Part shown: positions 38,483-49,080 of the stretch, piece by piece
How the letters are laid out: each line of letters opens with the position of its first letter
Position numbering within the stretch: position 1 is the stretch's first letter
Assembly: GCF_000252955.1 (NCBI RefSeq)
Contig: NC_014228.1
Coordinates: 1,688,005 to 1,752,004 of the forward strand
Source: Xenorhabdus nematophila ATCC 19061
GTDB taxonomy: Bacteria; Pseudomonadota; Gammaproteobacteria; Enterobacterales; Enterobacteriaceae
DNA: 64,000 nt
Direction: 5' to 3'
Position numbers and translations under genes: made by a program
The notes under the pieces: model-generated
Told to the model about the DNA's origin: nothing
Seen by the model: only the letters and a program-made list of their open reading frames with translations
Databases searched by the model: none

Positions 38483-38965
38483 TCAGTCTTCCTCGTTGTC
38501 CATCCCGAAGTGTGCCTGCAACGTCTTTCGCAAAACCAGTATCGCTGCCGCCTCCGCCAGGGCTTTTTCCTTCCGGGCCAGCTCACGTTTCAGTTGTTTG
38601 TTTTCTTTCTGGCTTTGTTTTAATGCCGCCTTATCGTCACGGGCGGGCACGTGTCAGAACGCCTGTTTCCACCGCTGAATTTGCTCAGGATAGAGCCCTT
38701 TTTTACGGCAATATTCAGCCAATTCGGTGGCACTGAGTGTAGCCGTTTCAATAATGACCGCCAGTCGGGCTTCTGCGGGCCATTGTTCTGGAGTTTTGTC
38801 TGCGCCGGGCACGGGCTTTCCTTCTGCTTTTGCCTGATTACGCCAATTATACAGGGTAGCTTCCGATATGCCTTCCATCTGTGCAACTGAGGCGACAGTC
38901 ATGTTGTACGGTGGCAGCAATTTAGCCAGTGCCGCCGATTTTCGTTCAGGTGAAATACGGGTCAT
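38483..38965 (-). pseudogene. IS3 OrfA with an internal stop codon
   Basis: MTRISPERKSAALAKLL, then VAQMEGISEATLYNWRNQAK (HTH) to IQRWKQAF. A TGA at 38654-38656 follows, and the same frame continues DDKAALKQSQKENKQLKREL, a leucine-zipper-like stretch, to a stop at 38483. The normal protein would be about 160 residues. The stop may be a point mutation. Confidence 0.82.
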
Positions 38966-39011
38966 TTTTTTCTCTATCAGTGTTGTTAATGGGGGGACAA
39001 CTATGCTGACA

Positions 39012-39901
39012 GAGAGGGCAATGGGTGAACAGCTTAGCCAAAATATCCGATGATATTATTGCCCTGGATGGCAAAACGCTACGGGGAACGCTCGATAAAG
39101 CTACCGGCGCTCCCGCACTCCACTTGGTCAGTGCCTGGTCAGTGGCGAATCAACTTTGTTTTGGTCAGATGAAAGTCTCGGATAAATCGAATGAAATCAC
39201 AGCACTGCCTAAGTTGCTGACCCTGCTGGATATTCAGGGCTCTACCCTCACGATTGACGCGATGGGTTGCCAGTACAAAATCGCGGATCAGATTGTAGGG
39301 AAGGGAGCCGATTATGTGTTGGCGCTGAAGGGCAATCAGGGCGAGTTTCACGACGATATCAAACTCTTTTTAGATACCCAGTTGACGAAAGATTTTAGGG
39401 GCATTGTGCACACCAGAACCCGGAGTACAGAGGGGGATCATGGTCGTCTCGAACAGCGTCAGGTGTGGCTGATCAATGATGTCAATTGGTTGAAGGAACG
39501 GTATCCTCAGTGGCAGACGTTGGGCGGGATAGCGGTGGTGGAGTCCTGGCGGGAAGCACAGGGAAAACCCGAAAGTTACGAGAGACGTTACTACATCACC
39601 AGTCATAGCGATAAGCCAGCCGACTTTATCGCGTATGCGATACGCAGTCACTGGCATATTGAAACGAAGTTGCACTGGCAACTGGACGTCAGTTTTGGTG
39701 AAGACAGACAGCGGCTGAGAAGTGGTCATGCCGCTGAAAACATTGCTTTAATGAATAAAATAGCGCTTAACCTGTTGAAAAATGAGAAAACGGTTAAAGT
39801 GGGTGTGAAAACCAAGCGCCAGAAAGCAGGATGGGATAATTATATGTTGAAAGTGCTTACGATGGATTTTACGTCAGTCTAATTTAGACCCGTTTGCCCT
39901 G
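39012..39901 (+). pseudogene. ISAs1-family transposase, N-terminus missing
   Basis: About 285 residues from IIALDGKTLRGTLDKATGA, through LTIDAMGCQYKIA and DYVLALKGNQ, to WHIETKLHWQLDVSFGEDR and a stop at 39882. These are the DDE core and C-terminal part of ISAs1 transposases. The first ~90 residues were removed where the IS3 element sits. The right terminus, ending GTTTGCCCTG at 39901, is preserved. Confidence 0.85.
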
Positions 39902-40198
39902 AGTCATTTAGGTGCGGATACGGTTTTTTATAATCATAGTATGAACAAGAGCACATTTATGGCTGCAAATTAGACTGCTTTTAAATATAAGCTGTGATAT
40001 CTCCCTGAATTTTATCAGTGAATACTGGTAAAAATAATTAAAGAAATTTTAAATTCAGGAAAATAGACGATATCCTGAAAGTATTTACATGATATTGGCA
40101 AATCTCTTGCGAAAATGGTTTGTCAAAAAGAGTAAAAAAACCATATGTAAAATTTTTGTTTTAATTTTGTTAAATTTAAATCTGTCGTATAGGGGCGT
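39902..40198. other. AT-rich upstream region of msrC
   Basis: No gene. Presumably holds the msrC promoter, but no -35/-10 pair stands out in this AT-rich DNA. Confidence 0.4.
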
Positions 40199-40696
40199 AT
40201 GAACAAGAATGAATTTTATCAAGAGCTAGCCGATAGCTTAATCGCGCTGTTATCAGGCGAATTCGATTTTATCGCTTCTCTTGCCAATACAAGCGCATTG
40301 TTATACGAGCGTTTAGAAAATGTTAATTGGGTTGGCTTTTATTTAGTGGATGATGATACCCTAGTCTTAGGACCATTTCAGGGCAAGATTGCTTGTGTTC
40401 GCATCCCTGTAGGAAAAGGAGTATGCGGAACCGCTTTTGCAAATAAAAGTATACAGCGGATTTCTGATGTTCATTCTTTCCCCGGCCATATAGCTTGTGA
40501 TGCTGCCAGCAACGCTGAAATTGTTCTTCCTTTGGAAATTAATGGAAAAATTATTGGTGTGCTGGATATTGATAGCACAGTTTTTGACCGGTTCGACAAG
40601 AATGATGAAAATGGCCTTAAAGCGCTAGTCATCAGGCTTTGTAAACATTTGGAGCAATGTGTTGTGTCAAAATATCTACAACAGAACGTAACTTAA
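40199..40696 (+). CDS. msrC: Free methionine-(R)-sulfoxide reductase MsrC
   Basis: 165-residue GAF-domain enzyme (YebR family) that reduces free methionine-R-sulfoxide in the cytoplasm. The three family cysteines are present at 66, 76 and 100 (IACVRI, KGVCGTAF, IACDAAS), with the same 10 and 24 spacing as in E. coli. NWVGFYLVDDDTLVLGPFQG is highly conserved. AGGGGCGT precedes the ATG. It is followed by proQ, prc and htpX, as in E. coli. Confidence 0.95.
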   Translation: MNKNEFYQELADSLIALLSGEFDFIASLANTSALLYERLENVNWVGFYLVDDDTLVLGPFQGKIACVRIPVGKGVCGTAFANKSIQRISDVHSFPGHIACDAASNAEIVLPLEINGKIIGVLDIDSTVFDRFDKNDENGLKALVIRLCKHLEQCVVSKYLQQNVT

Positions 40697-40791
40697 CATA
40701 CGTATAACGTGGCATTTATCAGTAACACTATTATAATGTCGCCTGTTCATGCCTGCGCTGGTTGGCAAAACCGTTGTAATCAGGAAATTTC

Positions 40792-41502
40792 ATGGAAAAT
40801 CAACCTAAGTTGAACAGTAGTAAAGAAGTCATTGCTTTCTTGGCTGAGCGTTTCCCGCTTTGTTTTGTAGCAGAAGGTGAAGCACGTCCTCTGAAGATTG
40901 GGATCTTTCAGGACATCGTTGAACGTATTCAGAGTGAAGAGTGTTTAAGTAAAACTCAGCTTCGTTCTGCTCTGCGCTTGTATACTTCCAGTTGGCGTTA
41001 CCTCTATGGTGTTAAAGAGGGGGCTCAGCGTGTTGACCTTGATGGAAATATATGTGGTGAACTGGAAGCGGAACATATTGAACACGCGCGCCAACAATTG
41101 GCAGAAGCAAAAGCGCGAGTACAGGCTCAACGAGCGGAGCAACGTGCCAAGAAACGTGAAACTGAAAACGTATCTGACAATAAAAGTGAACACCCGGTGA
41201 ATAAGAAAGCGGCTCCTCGCCGTCAAACATCGGGTGATGGTGCAAAACATCCACCTCGTTCGCAAAATAATCGTCCGCAACAATCGCGTAAACCAGCAGA
41301 CAAAACCACAAAGAAAATTGCACAACCTGAGTTGAACTCTGTCACAGATGTATTCTCTTTGAAAGTCGGTCAGACAATCAAAGTCAATGTAGGAAAAAGC
41401 ATAATGGATGCTTCTGTGTTGGAAATTGCAAAAGATGGTGTAAGGGTGCAGTTACCTACGGGTTTGGCAATGATAGTACGCGCAGAACACTTAAAGTTCT
41501 GA
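40792..41502 (+). CDS. proQ: RNA chaperone ProQ
   Basis: 236 residues. The N-terminal FinO/ProQ domain (about 1-120) has [14 protein letters not shown] and [16 protein letters not shown] Lys/Gln/Arg-rich linker (about 120-180) follows, and the C-terminal Tudor-like domain has [18 protein letters not shown] and ends AEHLKF. ProQ binds structured small RNAs and mRNA 3' ends. It lies 19 nt before prc, so the two are likely co-transcribed. Confidence 0.96.
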   Translation: MENQPKLNSSKEVIAFLAERFPLCFVAEGEARPLKIGIFQDIVERIQSEECLSKTQLRSALRLYTSSWRYLYGVKEGAQRVDLDGNICGELEAEHIEHARQQLAEAKARVQAQRAEQRAKKRETENVSDNKSEHPVNKKAAPRRQTSGDGAKHPPRSQNNRPQQSRKPADKTTKKIAQPELNSVTDVFSLKVGQTIKVNVGKSIMDASVLEIAKDGVRVQLPTGLAMIVRAEHLKF

Positions 41503-41521
41503 TACGGAGGCCAACTCGGGC

Positions 41522-43621
41522 ATGAACAAACTCATTATTTTGGCTTTCGTTTTAGGTCTATCGTTTTCTGGTGTAGGGTATGCGGACACGATTAATGGTG
41601 GTAAGGTTGCCAGCGATGGTACTACTGCCAGTGGTAGTGTTATTAATAGTAATAATCCTGTTGTTATTAGTCTGAATCAACTGCCAGATTTAAAACCGGA
41701 ACTACAACATTCCACAGTGAGTAAGCGGATTGTTTCTCGCTTTCTCCGTTCTCATTACCGCCAATTTTATCTGGATGCGGATTTTTCAGGGAAAATTTTT
41801 GATCGTTACCTGAATCAATTGGATTATGGACACAATGTTTTTCTGGCATCAGAGATTGCACAGTTTGCAGATCAAAAGGGCGCGTTAGGAAAAGAGCTTA
41901 AAGAGGGTGATTTAAAGCTTCCTTATGCTCTGTTTAATTTAATGCAAAAACGTCGTTTTGAGCGTTATCAATATGTTCTCTCCCGTTTGGAACAGCCTAT
42001 TGATTTGAACGGTCATGACACAATTGAAACCGAGCGTTCTAAAGCACCTTGGCCAACAAGTGTTGAAGAATTAAATAAGCTTTGGGACGCTAAGATTAAA
42101 TTTGATTGGATAAACCTCAAATTATCTGGCAAAAATGACAAAGAAATCAAAGAAACACTGACTAAACGTTATAGGATGTTGCTGAAACGTCTTACACAGA
42201 CCAAGAGTGAGGATGTTTTTCAAACTATCATGATGGCTTTTGCTCGTGAAATAGATCCTCACACCAGTTACCTCTCTCCCCGTGATACAGAACAATTTAA
42301 CTCAGAGATGAGCTTATCTCTCGAAGGAATTGGTGCTGTTTTACAATACGAGGATGAATATATCACGATTCGCTCATTACTTGCTGGTGGCCCTGCTGCT
42401 AAGAGTAATTTGTTGAAAGTCGGAGATAAGATCATTGGTGTCGGCCAGATCGGTAAGCCGATAGTGGATGTTGTTGGATGGCGTTTGGAAGATGTTGTCG
42501 CGCTGATTAAAGGGCCAAAAGGCAGTAAAGTTCGTCTTGAAATTATTCCAAGTACGAAGGGAGCAAAAAATCATATTGTGACCCTAACCCGTGAAAATAT
42601 TCGTCTTGAAGATAATGCGGTCAAAATGTCGGTAAGCACTGTCGGTAAAGAAAAAGTGGGTGTTCTTGACATACCAAGTTTCTATGTTGGTCTGACTAAT
42701 GATGTAAAAGTCCAATTGCAGAAACTCACTAAACAAAATGTTTCCGCGATTATTATTGATTTGCGCAGTAATGGTGGTGGAGTATTAACCGAAGCTGTAT
42801 CGTTATCTGGCTTATTTATCCCTACTGGCCCGGTTGTTCAGATTCGGGATAATACCGGCAGAGTTAAAGAAGAATCAGACACAGACGAAGCCGTATATTA
42901 TAAAGGTCCGTTAGTTGTTTTGGTTGATAATAGAAGTGCTTCTGCGTCTGAAATATTTGCTGCTGCGATGCAAGATTATGGTCGTGGATTAATTGTTGGT
43001 GAACCTACATTTGGTAAAGGGACAGTTCAGCAATATCGGCCTCTGAATCGTATATATGATCAGATGTTAAAACCGGATTGGCCGGAGATTGGTTCTGTAC
43101 AATATACTATTCAGAAGTTTTATCGGGTGAATGGCGGTAGCACCCAGCTTAAAGGTGTCACGCCTGATATCATTATGCCGACAGGGGAAGATCCTTCTGA
43201 AACAGGTGAAAGCCAAGAAGACAACGCCTTACCATGGGACAGTATTCAACCTGTACATTATGCTTCCTCAAAGGTGGTCTCAACATTAATTCCATTGTTA
43301 ACGAAGTTGCATAATCAACATATAGCCAACGATCCTGAATTTAAATATATCAAGCAGGATATTGATTACTACAAAGTTATTAAGGATCGTAAAGGTGTTT
43401 ACTCTTTAAACTATGCTCAAAGAGAGAAAGAAAACAAGGAATATGAGACGATCAAACTAAATCGTTTGAATGAGCGTTTTAAGCGAGAAGGGAAAAAGCT
43501 GCTTAAGTCACTTGATGATTTGCCAAAAGATTATAAAGGGCCCGATCCTTACTTAGATGAATCGGCAAAAATTGCCCTCGATTTAGCACATCAGCCTGCC
43601 GAAGTGGCTGCAACAAAGTAG
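41522..43621 (+). CDS. prc: Carboxy-terminal processing protease Prc (Tsp)
   Basis: 699-residue periplasmic serine protease that degrades proteins with nonpolar C-termini and trims murein hydrolases and PBP3. Signal peptide about 1-21 (IILAFVLGLSFSGVGYADT). A PDZ domain at about 255-340 includes SLLAGGPAAKSNLLKVGDKI. The catalytic dyad is Ser474 (NRSASASEIF) and Lys499 (PTFGKGTVQQ), 25 residues apart as in E. coli. GGAGG lies upstream of the ATG. A rho-independent terminator follows. Confidence 0.96.
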   Translation: MNKLIILAFVLGLSFSGVGYADTINGGKVASDGTTASGSVINSNNPVVISLNQLPDLKPELQHSTVSKRIVSRFLRSHYRQFYLDADFSGKIFDRYLNQLDYGHNVFLASEIAQFADQKGALGKELKEGDLKLPYALFNLMQKRRFERYQYVLSRLEQPIDLNGHDTIETERSKAPWPTSVEELNKLWDAKIKFDWINLKLSGKNDKEIKETLTKRYRMLLKRLTQTKSEDVFQTIMMAFAREIDPHTSYLSPRDTEQFNSEMSLSLEGIGAVLQYEDEYITIRSLLAGGPAAKSNLLKVGDKIIGVGQIGKPIVDVVGWRLEDVVALIKGPKGSKVRLEIIPSTKGAKNHIVTLTRENIRLEDNAVKMSVSTVGKEKVGVLDIPSFYVGLTNDVKVQLQKLTKQNVSAIIIDLRSNGGGVLTEAVSLSGLFIPTGPVVQIRDNTGRVKEESDTDEAVYYKGPLVVLVDNRSASASEIFAAAMQDYGRGLIVGEPTFGKGTVQQYRPLNRIYDQMLKPDWPEIGSVQYTIQKFYRVNGGSTQLKGVTPDIIMPTGEDPSETGESQEDNALPWDSIQPVHYASSKVVSTLIPLLTKLHNQHIANDPEFKYIKQDIDYYKVIKDRKGVYSLNYAQREKENKEYETIKLNRLNERFKREGKKLLKSLDDLPKDYKGPDPYLDESAKIALDLAHQPAEVAATK

Positions 43622-43642
43622 TTTTAAAGTTCGTTATTGAAG

Positions 43643-43669
43643 AAGGCCGGCTTGATAGTCGGCCTTTTT
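43643..43669 (+). terminator. Rho-independent terminator after prc
   Basis: AAGGCCG (43643-43649) pairs with CGGCCTT (43660-43666), loop 10 nt, followed directly by T residues. It closes the msrC/proQ-prc transcript. Confidence 0.85.
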
Positions 43670-43800
43670 GTGTCATATTGTAAAGTTATGTTGATTCTAT
43701 CGTTCAACATCTTAAAAAACTTGAATAAGAGGGGATAAGTCCTCATCTTATGGATTAATTTTTAGTTGAACTATTTGTTAATTAAAGGAAGCAAATTTAT

Positions 43801-44685
43801 ATGATGAGAATAGCCTTGTTTCTTCTCACTAACCTTGCTGTCATGGTGGTGTTTGGGATTATACTTTCACTTACCGGAGTCCAGCGGAGTAGTGTTACTG
43901 GCCTTATGATTATGGCTGGTTTATTTGGTTTTGGCGGAGCATTCATTTCTTTATTAATGTCAAAATGGATGGCTCTGCGTTCTGTAGGTGGTCAGATTAT
44001 TGAAAAACCTTCCAGTGAAACTGAAGCCTGGTTGATGGAGACTGTACGTCGTCAGTCAGATCAAGTTGGGATTACTATGCCACAAGTGGCTATTTATGAT
44101 GCTCTCGATATTAACGCATTTGCAACAGGAGCACGCCGTAACGCTTCTTTGGTTGCTGTAAGTACGGGTCTTCTAAACAATATGAGCCGCGACGAAGCGG
44201 AAGCTGTCATTGCTCATGAGATTAGCCACATTGCTAATGGTGATATGGTAACAATGACCTTGTTACAGGGTATAGTAAATACATTCGTTATCTTCATTTC
44301 ACGTATTATTGCACAGGCAGCCTCAAGCTTCTTTTCTAGCAATGATAATGAAAGCGAAAGCAGCAGCAATGGTAATCCAATCGTTTATATGGTGCTTTCC
44401 ATGGTATTGGAGATCGTATTTGGTATCCTGGCAAGTATTATTACCATGTGGTTTTCCCGTTATCGTGAATTCCATGCGGATGCAGGATCGGCAAAATTGG
44501 TTGGTCGTGAAAAGATGATTGCGGCATTGCAGCGTCTTAAAACCAGTTATGAACCTCAGGAGGAGGGGCGTATGATGGCATTCTGTATTAATGGTAAATC
44601 TAAAAGCTTCAGCGAATTATTCTTATCTCACCCACCATTGGATAAGCGTATTGAAGCTCTGCGTAGTGGTGAATATATAAAGTAA
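43801..44685 (+). CDS. htpX: Membrane zinc metalloprotease HtpX
   Basis: 294-residue M48 protease in inner-membrane protein quality control. Two N-terminal membrane segments (about 4-24 and 33-53), zinc motif HEISH at 139-143, two further segments (about 155-175 and 190-215), and the third ligand region [15 protein letters not shown]. Length matches E. coli (293). It has its own upstream gap of 130 nt after the prc terminator, so it is probably a separate transcript. Confidence 0.96.
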   Translation: MMRIALFLLTNLAVMVVFGIILSLTGVQRSSVTGLMIMAGLFGFGGAFISLLMSKWMALRSVGGQIIEKPSSETEAWLMETVRRQSDQVGITMPQVAIYDALDINAFATGARRNASLVAVSTGLLNNMSRDEAEAVIAHEISHIANGDMVTMTLLQGIVNTFVIFISRIIAQAASSFFSSNDNESESSSNGNPIVYMVLSMVLEIVFGILASIITMWFSRYREFHADAGSAKLVGREKMIAALQRLKTSYEPQEEGRMMAFCINGKSKSFSELFLSHPPLDKRIEALRSGEYIK

Positions 44686-44752
44686 TGTCATCGGCCTCTT
44701 ATTAATAGAGCGTTAAACGACTCAGTTACTTTATACATGCGAATATAAAATG

Positions 44753-44785
44753 AAGCCGGAAGTCTTTATGATTTCCGGCTTTTTT
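44753..44785 (+). terminator. Rho-independent terminator after htpX
   Basis: AAGCCGGAA pairs with TTCCGGCTT, followed by a run of T. Confidence 0.88.
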
Positions 44786-44847
44786 GATCTATTAAGAGTA
44801 GATAATGATATTTTCGACTCAAAGCAATTGCAAGGCGAGATACTCTA

Positions 44848-44883
44848 TAAAAAAACCTCCTTGGCTGTAAGGCGCAAAGGAGG
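44848..44883 (-). terminator. Rho-independent terminator after tcyP
   Basis: On the minus strand CCTCCTT (44877-44883) pairs with AAGGAGG (44856-44862) and is followed by a T run, 16 nt after the tcyP stop. Confidence 0.82.
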
Positions 44884-44898
44884 CTATATCTCATCAGG

Positions 44899-46290
44899 TT
44901 AAGAGTGCTTTAATTCCACATTCTCATCTTGTTCAAAGATATCTTTATTGGTTTTACCCATCAATTGACTCGTGATTGTACCGGCAGTCATTGCCCCATT
45001 AACGTTTAATGCTGTACGACCCATATCAATCAGTGGTTCAACAGAAATCAGTAATGCAACTAAAGTTACCGGCAACCCCATTGCAGGTAAAACGATCAGT
45101 GCTGCAAATGTAGCCCCACCGCCAACCCCAGCAACACCGGCAGAACTGATAGTTACAATCCCGACGAGGGTAGAAATCCATAGAGGATCAAAAGGGTCAA
45201 TTCCTACTGTTGGAGCGACCATCACTGCCAGCATGGCTGGATAAATACCTGCGCAGCCGTTCTGACCAATAGTAGCACCAAAAGAAGCTGAGAAACTGGC
45301 AATAGATTCAGGCACACCGAGGCGGCGAGTTTGTGTTTCAACATTCAGCGGAATGCTTGCTGCGCTTGAACGGCTTGTAAATGCAAATGTCAGTACAGGA
45401 CCCGCTTTTTTATAGAATTTCAGTGGATTAATACCCGTAAAGGCTAAAATAGTGCCGTGTACAACAAACATTAAACCAAGGGCAATATAAGACGCGACGA
45501 CGAAATTACCTAATTGTGAAATTTCGTGAATGCTGGAACTGGCTACAACTTTAGTCATCAGTGCCATGACACCATATGGTGTTAAGAGCATAACAAGCCT
45601 AACCAGTTTCATTGCCCATGCTTGTAGAGTATCGATGGCAGCCAAGGCTCTTTCACCGCGTTCATGATCATCTTTAAGCATTTGTAATGCAGCAACGCCT
45701 AAAAATGCCGCAAAAATCACAACACTAATAATGGAAGTAGGGTGGGCTCCAGTTAAATCAGCAAAAGGGTTTTTCGGGATAAAGGAGAGAATAATCTGTG
45801 GCACACTCATATCTGCAACTTTACTAATATAATTAGTCTCAATAGCTGATAAACGAGCTGTTTCTTGAGTACCTTGAATAAGCCCTGCTGCGCTCAGACC
45901 AAATGAATTAGCAATTATGATACCGATTAAAGCAGAAATTGCCGTAGTGAATAATAAAGTACCAATTGTCAGACTGCTGATTTTTCCTAAAGAAGATGCT
46001 TTATGTAAACGTGAGACAGCACTTAGGATTGAAGCAAAAACCAATGGCATGATAACCATTTGCAATAATTGTACATAGCCATTTCCAACAATATTGAACC
46101 ATTTAATTGATTCTTTTACTGTAAGATCATCGGTACCATAAATGATATTTAATGCCAGCCCAAAAAGAACACCTACGACCAGAGCCACAAGAACTTTTTT
46201 GGACAAGCTCCATTTATTCGAACTTGTTTTTGCTAATAAAATAATCAGTGCTACGAAAACGAGCACATTCATGATGAGTGGTAAATTCAT
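44899..46290 (-). CDS. tcyP: L-cystine symporter TcyP (YdjN)
   Basis: 463-residue DAACS-family inner-membrane transporter for L-cystine uptake. Multiple hydrophobic helices are visible. Substrate-region motifs include [32 protein letters not shown] and [18 protein letters not shown]. The Asn/Gly-rich NGCAGIYPA segment separates it from glutamate carriers such as GltP. In E. coli it neighbours ydjM. Here ydjM lies 7.4 kb away beyond an ERIC element and IS insertions. Confidence 0.94.
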   Translation of the reverse strand: MNLPLIMNVLVFVALIILLAKTSSNKWSLSKKVLVALVVGVLFGLALNIIYGTDDLTVKESIKWFNIVGNGYVQLLQMVIMPLVFASILSAVSRLHKASSLGKISSLTIGTLLFTTAISALIGIIIANSFGLSAAGLIQGTQETARLSAIETNYISKVADMSVPQIILSFIPKNPFADLTGAHPTSIISVVIFAAFLGVAALQMLKDDHERGERALAAIDTLQAWAMKLVRLVMLLTPYGVMALMTKVVASSSIHEISQLGNFVVASYIALGLMFVVHGTILAFTGINPLKFYKKAGPVLTFAFTSRSSAASIPLNVETQTRRLGVPESIASFSASFGATIGQNGCAGIYPAMLAVMVAPTVGIDPFDPLWISTLVGIVTISSAGVAGVGGGATFAALIVLPAMGLPVTLVALLISVEPLIDMGRTALNVNGAMTAGTITSQLMGKTNKDIFEQDENVELKHS

Positions 46291-46620
46291 CCCTAGTCTC
46301 CAAAATTTCTATATCTTCATTTTTCAATCTGAATGACAGCAAATAATCAATTGAGTATGACGATATTTGTATGAAATATAATTATTATCCATGAAATGCA
46401 TCGCACTAGGTGATGACAGAAGTTTTAAGCTATTGACTTGCAAATTGTTCTGTGAGCAAAAAATCTAGCGGATACAGACCATGAGAATCTATAAGATAGA
46501 ATTTTATCAGTATAAAAATTTACTTGCTTATAATTAAATGGAATTTTATATAATTATTTTTCACTAGTTAGTAGTTAGTTTAATTAGTTATATGTCCTAA
46601 TCTATTTCAACTTTACTTTC
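46291..46620. other. AT-rich gap upstream of tcyP
   Basis: No gene on either strand. The tcyP promoter should lie here, but no clear site stands out. Confidence 0.4.
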
Positions 46621-46688
46621 TATACACAATGGACTTCAAGTTGCATCGCGACGGCAAGAGAGCAAATCCCCGGGAGCATAGATAACTA
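46621..46688. repeat. ERIC element, left half
   Basis: Begins TATACAC...ACTTCAAGTTGC and contains AATCCCCGGGAGCATAGAT, matching the conserved ERIC core on the ERIC1R side. It ends at a TA where the IS630 begins. With the right half at 48370-48428 it totals 127 bp, the canonical ERIC length. Confidence 0.88.
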
Positions 46689-47452
46689 TAGCAAAATCAT
46701 AATACTGTGTCATAATACCTAAATCCCAATGACAAGGCAGAGTGGCAAAATGGGTTACAGTCTGGATTTCCGAAAAAGAGTACTGGCATACAAGGACAAG
46801 CATTCGTTGACGTTCGAGCAAACGAGTACCCACTTTGAGGTCTCTATCCGCACTCTGTTTCGGTGGTGCAATAAAATAGAACCCTGTATGACACGTGATA
46901 AACCGCCCACGAAAATCAGTGATGAGACACTTATCGCCGATGTCAAAAATTATCCCGATGATTATCAATGGGAAAGAGCAAAACGTCTGGGTGTCTCACA
47001 ATCGGCTGTCCATTACGCCCTGAAACGACTCAAAATAACCGTCAAAAAAAACGCCCAAACACCCCGCCGCTGACGAACACGCTCGTCAGGTATTTGGCGA
47101 GCGTATCCGCCATCATGAGCAGGCGGGCAAACCGATTGTTTATCTGGATGAAAGCGGCTTTGAGCAGTCCATGCCACGTACGCATGGCTATTCGTTAAAA
47201 GGGACTCGCTGTTTTGGTTTACATGACTGGCAGGCCAAAGGCCGCATTAATGCCATTGGTGCTATCATTAAAAATACCTTTGTGACCTTAAGTTTGTTTG
47301 CCGGAACCATTAATGCGAATGTGTTTCATGCCTGGCTGACACAAGATTTGTTGCCGAAGCTCGCTAAGGGGACAGTGATTGTGATGGATAATGCCCCTTT
47401 CCATAAACGCGGTGACACGCGACAAGCGATAACCGCTCACGGATGCCAGTTA
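46689..47452 (+). mobile_element. IS630 copy 2, truncated by copy 3
   Basis: Left terminus TAGCAAAATCA next to TA (46687-46688) inside the ERIC element. It runs colinear with copy 1 to GGATGCCAGT and then stops abruptly at copy 3. The right 150 bp of its transposase gene is absent. Confidence 0.85.
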
Positions 47453-47455
47453 TAG
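46750..47455 (+). pseudogene. IS630 transposase, copy 2, C-terminally truncated
   Basis: Same two-frame gene as copy 1 (MGYSLDFRKRVLAYKDKH, later VMDNAPFH) but it ends at HGCQL where copy 3 begins, losing the last catalytic acid in SPDLNPIE. It cannot make an active enzyme. Scattered substitutions distinguish it from copies 1 and 3. Confidence 0.85.
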
Positions 47456-48367
47456 CAGAATCATAATACTATGTCATAATACCTAAATTCCAATGACAAG
47501 GTAGAATTGAGATGGGTTACAGTCTAGATTTTCGAAGAAGAGTACTGGCATACAAAGACAAGCATGCATTGACATTCGAGCAAACCCGCGACCACTTTGA
47601 GGTCTCTATCCGCACTCTGTTTCGGTGGTGCAATAAAATAGAACCCTGTATGACACGTGATAAGCCGCCCACGAAAATCAGTGATGAGACACTTATCGCC
47701 GATGTCAAAAATTATCCCGATGATTATCAATGGGAAAGAGCAAAACGTCTGGGTGTCTCACAATCGGCTGTCCATTACGCCCTGAAACGACTCAAAATAA
47801 CCGTCAAAAAAAACGCACAAACATCCCGCCGCTGACGAACACGCGCGTCAGGTATTTGGCGAGCGTATCCGCCATCATGAGCAGGCGGGCAAACCGATTG
47901 TTTATCTGGATGAAAGCGGCTTTGAGCAGTCCATGCCACGTACGCATGGCTATTCGTTAAAAGGGTCGCGCTGTTTTGGTTTACATGACTGGCAGCACAA
48001 AGGCCGTATTAATGCCATTGGTGCTATCATTAAAAATACCTTTGTGACCTTAAGTTTGTTTGCCGGAACCATTAATGCGAATGTGTTTCATGCCTGGCTG
48101 ACACAAGATTTGTTGCCGAAGCTCCCTAAGGGGACAGTGATTGTGATGGATAATGCCCCTTTCCATAAACGCGGTGACACGCGACACGCGACAAGCGATA
48201 ACCGATCACGGATGCCAGTTGGAATGGATTCCGCCTTACAGCCCAGATTTAAATCCTATCGAAAACAAATGGGCTGAAACAAAAACAACAAGAAGACGAG
48301 AAAGATGCTCTATTGATGAGCTGTTTACAGAGCATGTGACTTATGTCTGACTATATTGATTTTGCTA
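47453..48367 (+). mobile_element. IS630 copy 3, nested in copy 2 (915 bp)
   Basis: Left terminus TAGCAGAATCA like copy 1, right terminus TAGCAAAATCA (complement) like copy 2, TA on both sides. It is seven bases longer than copy 1 because of a tandem duplication in the gene. The mixed ends suggest recombination between two copies. Confidence 0.85.
47512..48350 (+). pseudogene. IS630 transposase, copy 3, broken by a 7-bp duplication
   Basis: The first 550 bases are almost identical to copy 1. After VMDNAPFHKRGDT, a second CACGCGA unit near 48181-48194 shifts the frame, so the final SPDLNPIENKW segment is out of frame. The A8 slippage run is unchanged. This copy would need the lesion repaired to act in cis. 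Confidence 0.85.
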
Positions 48368-48428
48368 TATGTGACCGGGGCGAGCGAACGCAGCCAACAA
48401 AGAGGCAGTTCGAAAGACGAAGTGTATA
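48368..48428. repeat. ERIC element, right half
   Basis: Starts with TA, then GTGACCGGGGCGAGCG, matching the ERIC2 core, and ends in AGTGTATA, which is the inverted form of the left end. It is separated from the left half by 1.68 kb of IS630. Confidence 0.88.
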
Positions 48429-48653
48429 TACGATTTTGTCTACCAGATAAGGTAATTTACATTCAGTAAACGGCTATTTATAGAATAAGTAATAAAATTA
48501 AAGCGTTAAATAAGAGTGGTATAGTGAATTAGTCAATTTTCATTGTAAACAGATAAGTGAGAATTGAAAAATAATGAAATGGACACCTCCCCAAAACGGC
48601 TTCAGTGAGCCATGCTGAATACATCAGCAAAAATATGACAGAGGTGTCCAAGG

Positions 48654-49080
48654 GAACAAGTTATCGGAATTGATCTGGCAAAGCGAGTGTTTCAATTACA
48701 TATTGTGTCTCCACTCGGAAAAACAATTAAAAATACGGTGATTATGCGTGAGAAACTCACTGAATTCATTGCTCAACAACCCCCTTCAAAAATCGTGATG
48801 GAGGCGTGTGGCAGCGCAAATTATTGGAGCCGCCAATTTAAACGCTTTGGTCATGAGGTGAAGCAAATCAGCCCCCAATATGTCGCCCCGTTCAGAATGG
48901 GCAGCAAGAATGATAAAAACGATGCTGTGGCTATTGTGGAAGCCGACCGTCGTCCGGGAATGCGTTATGTCCCGGAAAAAACGCAGGAACAACCGGATAT
49001 TCAGTGTTTGCACCGGGTTCGCCAGCGGCTCATGAAAAACAGAACGGCACTGATTAATCAAATCCGGGGACTGGGCTTAG
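48654..49080 (+). CDS. IS110 transposase, exon 1
   Basis: Reads EQVIGIDLAKRVFQLHIV, VMEACGSANYWSRQFKRFG and KNDKNDAVAIVEADRR up to IRGLGL at 49080, where the group II intron begins. This is the DEDD catalytic part. No ATG, GTG or TTG is found in frame between the upstream stop and EQVIG; the next is the GTG at 48687 (VFQLH). The normal start codon seems to have been lost, so expression is doubtful. Joined to exon 2 it gives 1020 nt, an intact frame. Confidence 0.88.

Larger units (their letters stand above)
37224..39011 (-). mobile_element. IS3-family element carrying a MITE
   Basis: Ends pair as inverted repeats: TGTCAaCATAGTTG at 37224 and its complement ending at 39011. It contains orfA and orfB, both broken, and is inserted between an IS5 remnant and an ISAs1 remnant, truncating both. 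Confidence 0.8.

Noticed and set aside
47933..48350. Two overlapping small proteins
   Set aside because: Both are pieces of the copy 3 IS630 transposase, split by a 7-bp tandem duplication.
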